Shown one piece after another: positions 53,062 to 62,887 of a stretch of 64,000 nucleotides of DNA (its first letter is position 1; each line of letters opens with the position of its first letter). Under the pieces are notes generated by a model. It did no database searches, was not told where the DNA came from, and saw only the letters and a list, made by a program, of their open reading frames with translations. The stretch lies in NCBI GenBank assembly GCA_050700355.1, contig JBOHHE010000137.1:1-64000 (forward strand), written 5' to 3'. The DNA comes from GCA-003244245 sp050700355 (GTDB lineage Bacteria; Actinomycetota; Actinomycetes; Mycobacteriales; Pseudonocardiaceae). The position numbers and the translations under genes are program-made.

Positions 53062-53382
53062 CTCGGTACCCCTCCTGTTAGTTCTCGCTACTTAAATCAC
53101 CCATTCGTGAGCGCCATGTTAGCAGGTGACCGATCATTACGTCGGAGGCCGCGACACAGTCGGCTGGAAGACTTCTAGCGCGCTATCCCAGCGATACGAG
53201 TGCACTTCGTGCTCCCACGTGGAGGTCGTACTGATGTCGTGAACTTGCATTTTCCGGCGGGGCCGAGATCCATGCCGCAGCCCATGCGCCGGAGTGGCTC
53301 AAGTGGCTCCGTACACTCGACGCGTGACTGTGATAACTCAGCAATCGGTTCCTCCAACAGCCGGTCGGTGCCTGGGGTGGGT

Positions 53383-54750
53383 GTGACGCAGCAGGACACC
53401 GAGGCGCTGGAGGCGCTGCGGGTGGTTGAGGCTGAGCTGGATCGGCGGTGGCCGGAGAGCCGGATCGAGCCTTCGCTGACTCGGATCGCGGCGCTGGCCG
53501 ACCTGCTCGGTTCGCCGCAGCTGTCCTACCCGGTACTGCACGTCGCGGGTACCAACGGCAAGACCTCGGTCGCCCGGATGCTCGATGCGCTGCTCACCCG
53601 GATTGGGCTGCGGGTAGGCCGCTACACCAGCCCGCAGCTGCAGCGAGTCACCGAGCGGATCAGCCTGGACGGGGCACCGATCAGTCCACAGCGTTACGTC
53701 GATGCGTACCAGGACATCGCGGCGTCCGTCGCCCTGGTCGATGCCGGCTCCGAGGTGCCGATGAGCAAGTTCGAGGTGCTCACCGGCATGGCCTTCGCAA
53801 CCTTCGCCGATGCGCCGATGGATGCCGCTGTGGTGGAGGTCGGCCTGGGCGGCAGCTGGGACGCCACCAACGTCGCGGATGCCGCGGTCGCGGCGATCAC
53901 CCCGATCGCCCTGGATCACATCGACCACCTGGGCAGCGATATCGCTGGTATCGCCAGGCAGAAAGCCGGGATCATCAAACCGGGCTCGATCGCGGTGCTC
54001 GCCGAGCAGCCACTGGAGGCCACCAGGGTGCTCCTGGCCCGCACCGTCGAGGTGGACGCGACAGTGGCCAGGGAGGGCATGGAGTTCGGTGTGCTGCACC
54101 GCGACATCGCCCTCGGTGGTCAGCAGCTGAAGCTTCAGGGCCTCGGCGGAGCCTACGACGAGATCTTCCTGCCGCTGCACGGTGCGCATCAGGCGCGCAA
54201 CGCCGCGCTCGCGCTGGCCACCGTCGAGGCATTCTTCGGAGCGGGCGCCGGCCGGTCGTTGGACGTCGACGTGGTACGGGACGCGTTCGCGTCGGTGACA
54301 GCGCCGGGACGGCTGGAGCGGGTGCGCATCGCGCCGTCGGTCTTTCTCGACAGCGCGCACAATCCACATGGAGCGCGTGCGCTGGCGGCTGCCCTGCGCG
54401 AGGAGTTCGCCTTTCGCAGACTGATCGCCGTGGTGGGAGTGCTCCGGGACAAGGATGCCCGTGGCATCCTCGCGGAGCTCGAGCCGGTGGTCGACGAGGT
54501 CGTGATCACCACCAGCACCTCGCCTCGGGCCATGGACGTCGATGAACTCGCTGCGGTGGCCCGGGATGTGCTCGGCGCGGATCGGCTGCGGGTGCAGCCG
54601 CGGTTGTCCGCCGCGATCGAGGAGGCCGTGGCGTCGGCCAAGGAGATCGCTCCCGGTGCAGAGCTCATCTCCGGAGCCGGCGTCGTGATCACCGGCTCGG
54701 TGGTGACGGCAGGCGACGCGCGTACCCTGCTGGGCCGTGAGCCGCAGTGA
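53383..54750 (+). CDS. folC: Bifunctional folylpolyglutamate/dihydrofolate synthase
   Basis: This Mur-ligase-family enzyme adds glutamates to folates. The P-loop is HVAGTNGKTSVARML, then the typical LGGSWDATNVADAAVAAITP, an IIKPGSIAVLAEQP segment and the C-domain motif DSAHNPHGARALA. About 455 residues. The GTG at 53383 is chosen by homology; the frame is open further upstream without a good ribosome binding site. Its end overlaps the DUF4233 gene by 14 bases, so the two are coupled. Confidence 0.93.
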   Translation: MTQQDTEALEALRVVEAELDRRWPESRIEPSLTRIAALADLLGSPQLSYPVLHVAGTNGKTSVARMLDALLTRIGLRVGRYTSPQLQRVTERISLDGAPISPQRYVDAYQDIAASVALVDAGSEVPMSKFEVLTGMAFATFADAPMDAAVVEVGLGGSWDATNVADAAVAAITPIALDHIDHLGSDIAGIARQKAGIIKPGSIAVLAEQPLEATRVLLARTVEVDATVAREGMEFGVLHRDIALGGQQLKLQGLGGAYDEIFLPLHGAHQARNAALALATVEAFFGAGAGRSLDVDVVRDAFASVTAPGRLERVRIAPSVFLDSAHNPHGARALAAALREEFAFRRLIAVVGVLRDKDARGILAELEPVVDEVVITTSTSPRAMDVDELAAVARDVLGADRLRVQPRLSAAIEEAVASAKEIAPGAELISGAGVVITGSVVTAGDARTLLGREPQ

Positions 54751-55120
54751 TGGTGGCACCTCGGTGAGCGGCTCCGCGGTTCCGCCGGATCCGCTGCGGG
54801 GTCTGCGGGGTGTACTGGCAGGTACGTTGGTGATGGAGGCGATCGTCGTCGGGTTGGCGCTGTTGGTCGTCGGCCGGTTCGGCGGCGGGTTCGGCGGCCC
54901 AGCCGGCTGGTACACCGGGGGACTGGCGCTGGGGATGCTGGCTGCGGCCTTCGTGCAGGGGCGCCGATGGGGGTTGGGGCTGGCCTTGGCGCTGCAGATA
55001 GCTATGGTCGCGGGTTGGTTCGCCCATCCCGCGCTGGGCGGAATGGGACTGTTGTTCGTCCTGGTCTGGGTTTACCTGCTGTACCTACGCCAGGAGACCC
55101 TCCGGCGGCTCGGCACCTGA
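54737..55120 (+). CDS. DUF4233 membrane protein
   Basis: The 127-residue protein has four hydrophobic helices (GVLAGTLVMEAIVVGLALLV and following). Small four-span proteins of this DUF4233 type sit directly after folC in many actinobacteria. Their function is unknown. It overlaps folC and is followed by ndk after 144 bases. Confidence 0.8.
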   Translation: MSRSDGGTSVSGSAVPPDPLRGLRGVLAGTLVMEAIVVGLALLVVGRFGGGFGGPAGWYTGGLALGMLAAAFVQGRRWGLGLALALQIAMVAGWFAHPALGGMGLLFVLVWVYLLYLRQETLRRLGT

Positions 55121-55264
55121 CCACGCCACAGCGCAGCCGTCGCCAGGAAAGGGAGTGGCGCCTGATACCGCACCTAACTTCCCGACCGTCGAACTCATCG
55201 CTCCGCCGGACGCTCGGTAGGCTCGGCCGCGTCCGTACCCCCGCGATGAGGAGAACGAGCAGCA

Positions 55265-55675
55265 GTGAGCGAGCGCACCCTGATCCTGGTCAAGCCCGAC
55301 GGTGTGAGCCGAGGCCTGGTCGGTGAAGTGATCGCCAGGATTGAGCGTAAGGGGCTGACGCTGGCCGCGCTGGAACTGCGCACGGTCCCGCGTGAGCTGG
55401 CCGAGCAGCACTACGGCGAGCACGCGGAGAAGCCGTTCTTCGGTGAGCTCCTGGAGTTCATCACCTCTGGTCCGGTGGTGGCCGCAGTGGTCGAGGGCGA
55501 ACGGGCGGTGGCGGCATTCCGGCAGCTCGCCGGGGGCACCGACCCAGTGGAGAAGGCTGCCCCCGGCTCGATCCGAGGTGACTTCGCGCTGGAGACGCAG
55601 TCGAACCTGGTGCACGGGTCCGACTCGGTGGACTCCGCCAAGCGCGAGATCATGCTCTGGTTCCCGGACCTGTAG
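55265..55675 (+). CDS. ndk: Nucleoside diphosphate kinase
   Basis: The 136-residue kinase transfers a phosphate between nucleoside tri- and diphosphates through a phospho-histidine. The active His lies in NLVHGSDSVDSAKREI, with LVKPDGVSRGLVGEVI at the N-terminus. Standard length. It closes the conserved folC-DUF4233-ndk block. Confidence 0.97.
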   Translation: MSERTLILVKPDGVSRGLVGEVIARIERKGLTLAALELRTVPRELAEQHYGEHAEKPFFGELLEFITSGPVVAAVVEGERAVAAFRQLAGGTDPVEKAAPGSIRGDFALETQSNLVHGSDSVDSAKREIMLWFPDL

Positions 55676-55754
55676 GGTTCGGCGGGCGCTAGGGGGGCTC
55701 CGGTCCCGGGGAACTGGTCGGAATCCGTCAGAGGCCGCGGGTAGCGTCGAGCTC

Positions 55755-56690
55755 GTGTCCGCAGATGGCGCTGGTTTGGTGCAGGCCCGGAGATTACGCA
55801 AGCGGTTCGGTGCGGTCGAGGCGGTGCGGGGAATCGACCTCGACGTCCGGCCCGCCGAGGCGTTCGGCTTCCTCGGTCCCAACGGCGCGGGCAAGTCCTC
55901 CACCATGCGCATGATCGCTTGTGTCTCCCCTCGTAGCGCGGGAGAGCTGACGGTGCTTGGGATGGATCCGGACGCCGAGGGGCCGCGGATTCGGGCCCGG
56001 CTCGGAGTGGTGCCGCAGCAGGACAACCTGGACACCGAACTGTCGGTCCGGGACAACCTGCACATCTATGGTCGTTACTTCGGCATGTCCCGGGCCGCAG
56101 TGCGGGCCAAGGCCACCGAACTGCTGGATTTCGCGCAGCTCACCGACCGGGCCACTGAGGCCGTCGACACTCTGTCCGGAGGTATGAAGCGGCGGCTCAC
56201 CATCGCCCGCTCGCTGGTCAACGATCCGGAACTGATGCTGCTCGACGAACCCACCACCGGGTTGGACCCACAGGCCCGGCATCTGCTGTGGGACCGGCTC
56301 TTCCGGCTCAAGCAGCAGGGCGTCACGCTGATCATCACGACGCACTACATGGACGAGGCGGAGCAACTGTGCGACCGGCTCGTCGTGATGGACGCCGGGC
56401 TGATCGTCGCGGAAGGTTCCCCGAGTGAGCTGATCGCCCGATATTCCACTCGCGAAGTACTCGAGCTGCGGTTCAGGTCGGGTGAGCCACACCGCTGGGT
56501 TTCCGCGGTGGACGGCTTGGTCGACCGGATCGAGGAGCTGCCCGACCGGCTGCTGCTCTACACCCCCGATGGTGAGGCGGTACTGTCCGCCGCGCACCGC
56601 CACGGCGTGCGCCCAGTGTCCAGCCTGGTCCGGCGCTCCACCCTGGAGGACGTGTTCCTCCGGCTGACCGGGCGATCGTTGGTCGACTGA
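55755..56690 (+). CDS. ABC-2 exporter ATP-binding protein (DrrA-like)
   Basis: The 311-residue ATPase has Walker A GFLGPNGAGKSSTMRM, the signature TLSGGMKRRLTIARSL, Walker B LMLLDEPTTGLDP and a C-terminal regulatory part typical of daunorubicin-resistance (DrrA) type exporters. The GTG start is inferred from the start of conservation. Its TGA overlaps the ATG of the first permease, so it forms one operon with two permeases. Confidence 0.88.
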   Translation: MSADGAGLVQARRLRKRFGAVEAVRGIDLDVRPAEAFGFLGPNGAGKSSTMRMIACVSPRSAGELTVLGMDPDAEGPRIRARLGVVPQQDNLDTELSVRDNLHIYGRYFGMSRAAVRAKATELLDFAQLTDRATEAVDTLSGGMKRRLTIARSLVNDPELMLLDEPTTGLDPQARHLLWDRLFRLKQQGVTLIITTHYMDEAEQLCDRLVVMDAGLIVAEGSPSELIARYSTREVLELRFRSGEPHRWVSAVDGLVDRIEELPDRLLLYTPDGEAVLSAAHRHGVRPVSSLVRRSTLEDVFLRLTGRSLVD

Positions 56691-57517
56691 TGGCGATGGT
56701 CCAGACTCGTCGCTGTGCTGGCCGGGTGCTGCCCGGGTGGCGGGCCGCGCTGTTGGTCGTCGAAGGGCTGTGGATCTGGTATCGGCGTAATTGGCGGGCC
56801 ACCGCCATCTCCAGCCTGCTGCAGCCGTTGCTGTTCCTGGTCGCCTTCGGCCTGGGTTTCGGCGCGCTGATCGATTCGGGAAATCGCGCGGATCAGGTCA
56901 CGGGCGGGGTGTCCTACCTGCATTACCTCGCGCCTGCGCTGCTAGCGGTCGGTGCCGTGCAGAGCGCGGCGTTCGAGTCGACCTACCCGATCCTGTCGGC
57001 GTTCAAGTGGCAGCGCACCTACTGGGGTATCGCGGCTACCCCGATCACGCCTGGCCAGCTGGCCGGCGGGCAGCTGATGTGGATCGCGCTGCGGCTGACC
57101 TTGTCCGGTGCCACCTATTTGCTGGTGATCGCGCTGTTCGGTGCGGTACAGGGGCTCGGGGTGCTCGCCGCGCTGGTCTTCGCCGTGTTGTGTGGGATGG
57201 CCTTCAGCGCGCTCCTGGTGGCATTCGCGGCGGCGCAGGACAACGAGGGTAATCGGTTCGCCGCTGTGTTCCGGTTCGTGGTGGTGCCGATGACGCTGTT
57301 CTCCGGCACCTTCTTCCCGATCTCACAGCTCCCTGACGTGATCCGGCCGCTGGCCTGGATCAGCCCGCTGTGGCACGGCACCGAACTGGCCCGTGGCGCC
57401 GCGCTGGGCAGGTGGGAGTTTTGGTCCTCGGCCGGGCACACCACTTATCTTCTGGCGTTGCTGGTGGTGGGGGCGCTGCTGTCCGTCCGGCAATTCCGGG
57501 TGAGGCTCACCCAATGA
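56690..57517 (+). CDS. ABC-2 type transporter permease
   Basis: The 275-residue permease has six hydrophobic helices and the ABC-2 pattern (VVVPMTLFSGTFFPISQLPD, then ISPLWHGTELARGAALG). With the ATPase upstream it should export a drug or lipid-like compound; the cargo is not predictable. Its start overlaps the ATPase stop and its end overlaps the second permease (ATGA). Confidence 0.87.
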   Translation: MAMVQTRRCAGRVLPGWRAALLVVEGLWIWYRRNWRATAISSLLQPLLFLVAFGLGFGALIDSGNRADQVTGGVSYLHYLAPALLAVGAVQSAAFESTYPILSAFKWQRTYWGIAATPITPGQLAGGQLMWIALRLTLSGATYLLVIALFGAVQGLGVLAALVFAVLCGMAFSALLVAFAAAQDNEGNRFAAVFRFVVVPMTLFSGTFFPISQLPDVIRPLAWISPLWHGTELARGAALGRWEFWSSAGHTTYLLALLVVGALLSVRQFRVRLTQ

Positions 57518-58359
57518 CCGCGCTGCGTGAGGTGCCGTCCGGGGCCGTCGCGTCCCGGAGTGGGCTGTTGGTGCGAATACTGCCACCGGCCCTGTACGCC
57601 GGCCGAGCCCGGATGCTCATCGTGCGGTCCTCGCTCGCGTCGCGCAGCGCCTGGCTGGCGATCTTCTCCGGATTCTTCGAACCGCTGTTCTTCCTGCTGG
57701 CGATGGGGCAGGGGCTGGGCAGCCTGGTCGGCGAGGTCAGCGGGCCTGGTGGGCAGCAGCTGAGCTACGCGGCGTTCATCGCGCCCGGTCTACTGGCTGC
57801 CTCGGCGATGAACGGTGCGGTGTTCGACTCAACTTTCAACATCTTCTTCAAGTTGAAGTACGCGAAGCTTTATGACGCGATGCTGGCCACCCCGCTGGGC
57901 CCGGTCGACATCGCGCTGGGAGAGATCGGCTGGGCGCTGATCCGGGGCGGGCTCTACGCAACCGCGTTCCTCGGTGCGCTGCTCGGTCTGGGGCTGATCG
58001 CCTCACCCTGGGCGTTGCTGGCGCTGCCCGCCGCGCTTTTCGTGGCGTTCGCGTTCGCTGCGGTCGGGCTGGCTGCCGCCTCGTTCATGCGCTCCTGGCA
58101 GGACTTCGACCTGGTCCAACTCGCGGTGTTGCCGATGTTTCTGTTCTCTGCGACCTTTTTTCCGCTCTCGGTGTATCCGCCGGTGCTGCAGTGGCTGGTG
58201 CAGGCGTTCCCCCTCTACCACGCCGTCGAACTGATGCGCGGGTTCACCACCGGTGTCGTCAGCTGGCCGCTACTGGGCCATCTCGTATATTTCCTGGTAA
58301 TGGCCGTCTTCGGCGTCGTGGTGGCCTCCCACCGCCTGAAGTCCCTCCTGCTCCGCTAG
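57514..58359 (+). CDS. ABC-2 type transporter permease (second subunit)
   Basis: The 281-residue permease resembles the first (LPMFLFSATFFPLSVYPPVL, FPLYHAVELMRGFTTG), with six hydrophobic helices. The two permeases plus one ATPase form the DrrABC-style arrangement with two different membrane subunits. The ATG overlaps the stop of the first permease by four bases. Confidence 0.87.
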   Translation: MTALREVPSGAVASRSGLLVRILPPALYAGRARMLIVRSSLASRSAWLAIFSGFFEPLFFLLAMGQGLGSLVGEVSGPGGQQLSYAAFIAPGLLAASAMNGAVFDSTFNIFFKLKYAKLYDAMLATPLGPVDIALGEIGWALIRGGLYATAFLGALLGLGLIASPWALLALPAALFVAFAFAAVGLAAASFMRSWQDFDLVQLAVLPMFLFSATFFPLSVYPPVLQWLVQAFPLYHAVELMRGFTTGVVSWPLLGHLVYFLVMAVFGVVVASHRLKSLLLR

Positions 58360-58395
58360 GTAGCCCTTGAAGGGCGGCCAACTAGGGTGGGCGGC

Positions 58396-60363
58396 ATGGC
58401 TGTCACGTCTGTGTTCGGGCAACTTGAGTTGTTGCTGCCTCGGGTTTCCAAGCCGGTGCAGTACGTGGGAGGCGAGCTCAACTCCACGGTGAAGGACTGG
58501 GACACCGCGGCAGTGCGCTGGGCGCTGATGTATCCGGACGCCTACGAGGTGGGGGTGCCCAACCAAGGAATCATGATCCTGTACGAGGTGCTCAACGAGC
58601 AGCCCGACGTCCTCGCCGAGCGCACCTACGCGGTATGGCCGGATCTTGAGAAGCTGATGCGCGAGCACGGTGTTCCGCAGTTCACCGTGGAGGCGCACCG
58701 ACCGGTGGGGGCGTTCGACGTGCTCGGGGTCTCCTTCGCCACCGAGCTCGGTTATACCAATCTGCTCACCGCGTTAGATCTTGCCGGAATTCCGCTGCAC
58801 GCGGCCCAGCGCACCGACCAGCAGTACCCGGTGGTCATCGCGGGGGGGCACGCCGCGTTCAATCCGGAGCCGATCGCTGACTTCATCGATGCCGCGGTTC
58901 TGGGTGACGGTGAGGAAGCGGTACTTGAGATCACCTCGGTCGTGCGGGACTGGAAGGCGCAGGGCCGCCCGGGTGGCCGCTCCGAACTGCTGAACAGGTT
59001 GGCCACGATCCCCGGCGTCTACGTGCCGAGCCGCTACGAGGTCAGTTACCGAACCGACGGTGCCATCGAACAGGTCACCCCGATCAGCCCAGGCGTCCCG
59101 CAGCGGGTGGCCAAACGCACCACGATGAACCTCGACGAATGGCCCTACCCGAAGCAACCGCTGGTACCGATCGCGGAGAGCGTGCACGAGCGGATGAGTG
59201 TGGAGATCTTCCGAGGCTGCACCCGCGGCTGCCGCTTCTGTCAGGCCGGCATGATCACTCGCCCGGTCCGGGAACGGTCCATCGAGGGGATCGGTGAGAT
59301 GGTCCAGCGCGGCCTGGCGGCGACCGGGTTCACCGAGGTGGGCCTGCTGTCGCTGTCCAGCGCGGATCACTCCGAGATCGGCGAGATCACCAAAGGCCTC
59401 GCGGACCGCTACGAGGGCACCGGCACCAGTCTGAGCCTGCCTTCGACCCGTGTCGATGCGTTCAACGTCGACCTCGCCAATGAGATCTCCCGCAACGGCC
59501 GTCGTTCCGGTTTGACCTTCGCCCCCGAAGGAGGCTCCGAGCGGATTCGCCGAGTGATCAACAAGATGGTGTCCGAAGAGGACCTCATCACTACCGTCTC
59601 CACGGCGTTCGCGGCGGGCTGGCGGCAGGTGAAGCTGTACTTCATGTGCGGCCTGCCCACCGAGACCGACGACGACGTCCTGGCGATCGCGCAGATGGCG
59701 CACAACGTGATCCGGGCCGGTCGGGAAGCCAGCGGTCGCAAGGACATTCGCTGCACGATCTCGATCGGCGCCTTCGTGCCGAAGCCGCATACCCCGTTCC
59801 AGTGGGCCGCTCAGGAGCATTCCGACGTGGTCGACGCGCGACTGCGCAAGCTGCGCGCTGAGATCAACTCCGACCGCGGAATCGGCCGCAATGTCGGGAT
59901 GCGATACCACGACGGCAAGCCCGCACTCATTGAAGGTCTGCTCTCCAGGGGGGACCGGCGGGTTGGGCGGGTGATCGAGCGGGTGTGGCGCGCGGGCAGT
60001 CGGTTCGACGGCTGGAGTGAGTACTTCTCCTACGACCGGTGGATCGCCGCGTCCGTGGAGGAGCTCACCCCCCTGGGAGTGTCTCTGGCGTGGTTCACCA
60101 CCCGTGAGCGCGACCGGGACGAGATACTTCCCTGGGATCACCTGGACTCCGGGCTGGACAAGGAATGGCTCTGGGACGACTGGCAGGACGCGCTGGCCGG
60201 GCGCGAGCAGGACGACTGCCGGTGGACGCCGTGTTTCGATTGCGGAGTCTGCCCTTCGATGGGCACCGACATCGAGGTCGGCCCGAGCGGTAGGCAACTG
60301 CTGCCGATCAGCCCGGTGGGGCAGGGCTCTCCGGTCGGCAACCCCGCTTTTCAGGGTTCCTGA
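58396..60363 (+). CDS. B12-binding-like radical SAM protein (TIGR03960 family)
   Basis: The 655-residue protein has an N-terminal cobalamin-binding-like Rossmann domain (VSFATELGYTNLLTALDLAG) and a radical-SAM domain with CTRGCRFCQAG (CxxxCxxC) holding the 4Fe-4S cluster. A C-terminal region ends with a Cys-rich motif CFDCGVC. It is the large partner of the TIGR03936-type protein encoded after the subtilase. Its target is unknown. The ATG at 58396 is followed by the conserved FGQLELLLPRVSKPVQY. Confidence 0.9.
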   Translation: MAVTSVFGQLELLLPRVSKPVQYVGGELNSTVKDWDTAAVRWALMYPDAYEVGVPNQGIMILYEVLNEQPDVLAERTYAVWPDLEKLMREHGVPQFTVEAHRPVGAFDVLGVSFATELGYTNLLTALDLAGIPLHAAQRTDQQYPVVIAGGHAAFNPEPIADFIDAAVLGDGEEAVLEITSVVRDWKAQGRPGGRSELLNRLATIPGVYVPSRYEVSYRTDGAIEQVTPISPGVPQRVAKRTTMNLDEWPYPKQPLVPIAESVHERMSVEIFRGCTRGCRFCQAGMITRPVRERSIEGIGEMVQRGLAATGFTEVGLLSLSSADHSEIGEITKGLADRYEGTGTSLSLPSTRVDAFNVDLANEISRNGRRSGLTFAPEGGSERIRRVINKMVSEEDLITTVSTAFAAGWRQVKLYFMCGLPTETDDDVLAIAQMAHNVIRAGREASGRKDIRCTISIGAFVPKPHTPFQWAAQEHSDVVDARLRKLRAEINSDRGIGRNVGMRYHDGKPALIEGLLSRGDRRVGRVIERVWRAGSRFDGWSEYFSYDRWIAASVEELTPLGVSLAWFTTRERDRDEILPWDHLDSGLDKEWLWDDWQDALAGREQDDCRWTPCFDCGVCPSMGTDIEVGPSGRQLLPISPVGQGSPVGNPAFQGS

Positions 60364-61826
60364 GTCACCGCATCCAGCGCGTCCACCAGGCCATAGCCGG
60401 AAAAGGAGGTGACCCGCTCCCCGGTGCAGCCTGGATGTGCCGAGCACGGCAGCGGGTCAGCCTGCCTGCGTAGCAGAGTGGCCAGCTCCGCAGGGCCTGC
60501 GCTGGGCCGGGATGAGGCTAGCAGCGCGGCTACCCCGGAGGCGTGGGCCGCCGCCATGGACGTGCCGCAGGCGTAGCCGTACCCGCCCTGGATGGTGGAA
60601 AGCACGCACCCGCTGGAGGATGTCCACGGTCGCTGGTCGATGTCTCCGCCCGGCGCCGTCACCGCCACCACGCCCAGCCCGAACGAGCTGTACGTCGAGA
60701 TACGCCGGTTCGCCCCCACCGCCGACACCGCGACCACCCCGGGTAGCTCTGCGGGCAACACGTCGCATGCGTCGTTTCTCAGCTGGCGCGGTGGGGCGGG
60801 TGCATTGTCCCGGCTGCGCCGGCGTGGGTCGGCCAGGTCTATTCGCGCGTTGCCCATCGCGGCGACGCTGAGCACTCCCTGCGTCGTTGCGTACTCCACC
60901 GCCCGCCGGACCGCCTCATAGGCCACCGCCTGTCCGGGAATGTCGGAGCAGGCCAACAGCCACGGATCGACGAAGTAACTGCTGTTGGCGATCCGCAGCT
61001 GAGCCTTGACCGCCCACATGAAGGCGCACACGACGTACTCGGGATAGATGAATCCGTTGTCGTCGACGACCTTCACCGAGGCCAGCCGGACTCCTGGCGC
61101 CACCCCGGTGACGCCGCGGCTGTCATCGGCGGCGGCAATGATCCCGGCCACGTGAGTGCCGTGGGAGGAGGTGGTCGGGCGCCACGCGTCCGACCTCGGA
61201 TCGGGCCTGCCGGACAGACATCCGGCGGAGCGCGTGGTGTCGATGGCGGCGGCCAGGTCGGGGTGGGTCACGTCGATCCCGGAGTCGAGTACGCCGACAA
61301 CCACGTCCGGACTGCCCGGGTTGATCGCCCTGGCCTGTGGTCCGCGAATCAACGCCATGTTCCACTGCTCGACGGAGCGGTCGGCGGCACCTCCTCGACG
61401 CGGCTCGGGTAGCCGGGCGGGGGTGTGCTGAACCGCCGGTCCAGCCGACCCGGCTGCGGCGGATGCCTCGGCTTGAGCGCTGTAGGCGCGGTCGAGGCCG
61501 AGCCGGTCGGCGAAGCCGGGCTCGGCGGAGGTGGCGACGGCTACCCCGATCTCCGGGTAGTAGGCGGTGCTGGTGCCGCATGCGGCCCGGATCGCCCCGG
61601 TCGTCTCGGGCCCGGGTTCCGAGGCGGCGAACAGCACGACGTAGCGCAGCGAAGGACCGGATGGGTGACATCCCGCCGGTTGGGGCGCCACCGCGGGCAC
61701 ATCCAGGGCGGAGGACAGTCCGCTCAGTGCGACCACGACACCGATGGTGGCGACGACCCGCGGTCGCAGACGCAGGAACACCCACGGCCTCCAGCTGGAC
61801 GGGGCACGCACCCGTGGACCGGACAT
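60351..61826 (-). CDS. Secreted subtilisin-like serine protease (S8)
   Basis: The 491-residue protease has a hydrophobic N-terminus (VVATIGVVVALSGLSSAL) for secretion and the catalytic triad Asp in VGVLDSGIDVTHPDL, His in SSHGTHVAGIIAA and Ser in GTSMAAAHASGVAALL. Insertion segments rich in Cys may form disulfides. It sits convergent between the two radical-SAM-pair genes, which are otherwise adjacent in many actinobacteria, so it was probably inserted there. Targets are unknown. Confidence 0.9.
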   Translation of the reverse strand: MSGPRVRAPSSWRPWVFLRLRPRVVATIGVVVALSGLSSALDVPAVAPQPAGCHPSGPSLRYVVLFAASEPGPETTGAIRAACGTSTAYYPEIGVAVATSAEPGFADRLGLDRAYSAQAEASAAAGSAGPAVQHTPARLPEPRRGGAADRSVEQWNMALIRGPQARAINPGSPDVVVGVLDSGIDVTHPDLAAAIDTTRSAGCLSGRPDPRSDAWRPTTSSHGTHVAGIIAAADDSRGVTGVAPGVRLASVKVVDDNGFIYPEYVVCAFMWAVKAQLRIANSSYFVDPWLLACSDIPGQAVAYEAVRRAVEYATTQGVLSVAAMGNARIDLADPRRRSRDNAPAPPRQLRNDACDVLPAELPGVVAVSAVGANRRISTYSSFGLGVVAVTAPGGDIDQRPWTSSSGCVLSTIQGGYGYACGTSMAAAHASGVAALLASSRPSAGPAELATLLRRQADPLPCSAHPGCTGERVTSFSGYGLVDALDAVTQEP

Positions 61827-61909
61827 GGTGAAACTAACTGAGCCACGCGGGGCGGGAACGCCCAGGGCGGGAACGCCCCAGGGAAGAAACAGAGCGGTAC
61901 CGTTCCTCC

Positions 61910-62887
61910 GTGGACCAGCGCCCCAACCCCTCCGCGGCTCCAGTCTGCAAGGTGCGGCTGCGCTACGCCAAACGGGGGAATCTACGATTCACTTCCCATC
62001 GTGACGTCGCCAGGGCATTCGAGCGGGCATTGCGCCGGGCTGGATTGCCAATGGCTTATTCTCAAGGGTATAATCCGCACCCGAAGATTTCTTGGGTGGG
62101 TGCAGCGCCCACCGGCTCAGCCAGCGAGGCGGAGTACGTCGAGATTGCGCTCGTCGCCCAGGTCGAGCCGGACGTGGTCCGCGCCGAGCTTGACGCGGCC
62201 CTGCCGGAGGGGCTCGCGGTACTTGAGGGTGTGCTGGCAGGTGCCGGTGGGCTCGCCGAACGGATCGAGGCCAGCCGATGGCGGATCGAGATCCCCGGAC
62301 TGGACACTGAGCAGCTGCGAAAGGCGGTCAGCGCGCTGCTCACCGCGCCAGAAGTACTGGTGGAACGGGTCACCAAGGACGGGAAGCGTTGCATTGATGC
62401 GCGGGCGGCGATTGTCTGGCTGGCAGTTGAGGATCATCCGGTGCACCCGCCCGAGCACGATCACCTACCCGAGTGTGGGATACTGACCGCGGTCGTACGG
62501 CAGGCCAGCCCGGCGGTTCGACCCGATGACGTGGTGAGCGCACTCGGCGTCGTCGCTGGACTCCGGCCCCCGGTGCCTGCAAGGGCAACTCGGGTGGGGC
62601 AAGGTCGGCTCGACGATGGCGGTGGTCTCGTTGATCCACTGGCTCCGGACCGGGCAGCCGCCCGATTAGTTCCGGTGGAGTCCGGTGATGACGAGCCGGA
62701 TCAGCACGGTGTCGGAGCACCTGCCAGCCGAGCGTCCCTTTCCGGGCAGCAGCTGGTGCACAACAGGATTGCCGTCGCCGGCGCGGTGACGGATAACGCA
62801 GAGAGCCCCTGCGCGGTCGCTTCCCGACACTCGGGACGCGCCCGGGGGCTGGAGGAGTTGAATGGCGAACGTAACGGCGCCCGCTGA
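61910..62887 (+). CDS. TIGR03936 (DUF2344)-like partner of the radical SAM protein
   Basis: The 325-residue protein starts with KVRLRYAKRGNLRFTSHRDV and GLPMAYSQGYNPHPKISWVG, the DUF2344 signature. Its C-terminal half (about residues 230-325) is low-complexity and not conserved. DUF2344 proteins pair with TIGR03960 radical-SAM proteins, fused or adjacent; here they are split by the subtilase gene. The function of the pair is unknown; its usual neighbour is RNase E/G, as here. It overlaps the rne start by 26 bases. Confidence 0.88.
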   Translation: MDQRPNPSAAPVCKVRLRYAKRGNLRFTSHRDVARAFERALRRAGLPMAYSQGYNPHPKISWVGAAPTGSASEAEYVEIALVAQVEPDVVRAELDAALPEGLAVLEGVLAGAGGLAERIEASRWRIEIPGLDTEQLRKAVSALLTAPEVLVERVTKDGKRCIDARAAIVWLAVEDHPVHPPEHDHLPECGILTAVVRQASPAVRPDDVVSALGVVAGLRPPVPARATRVGQGRLDDGGGLVDPLAPDRAAARLVPVESGDDEPDQHGVGAPASRASLSGQQLVHNRIAVAGAVTDNAESPCAVASRHSGRARGLEELNGERNGAR

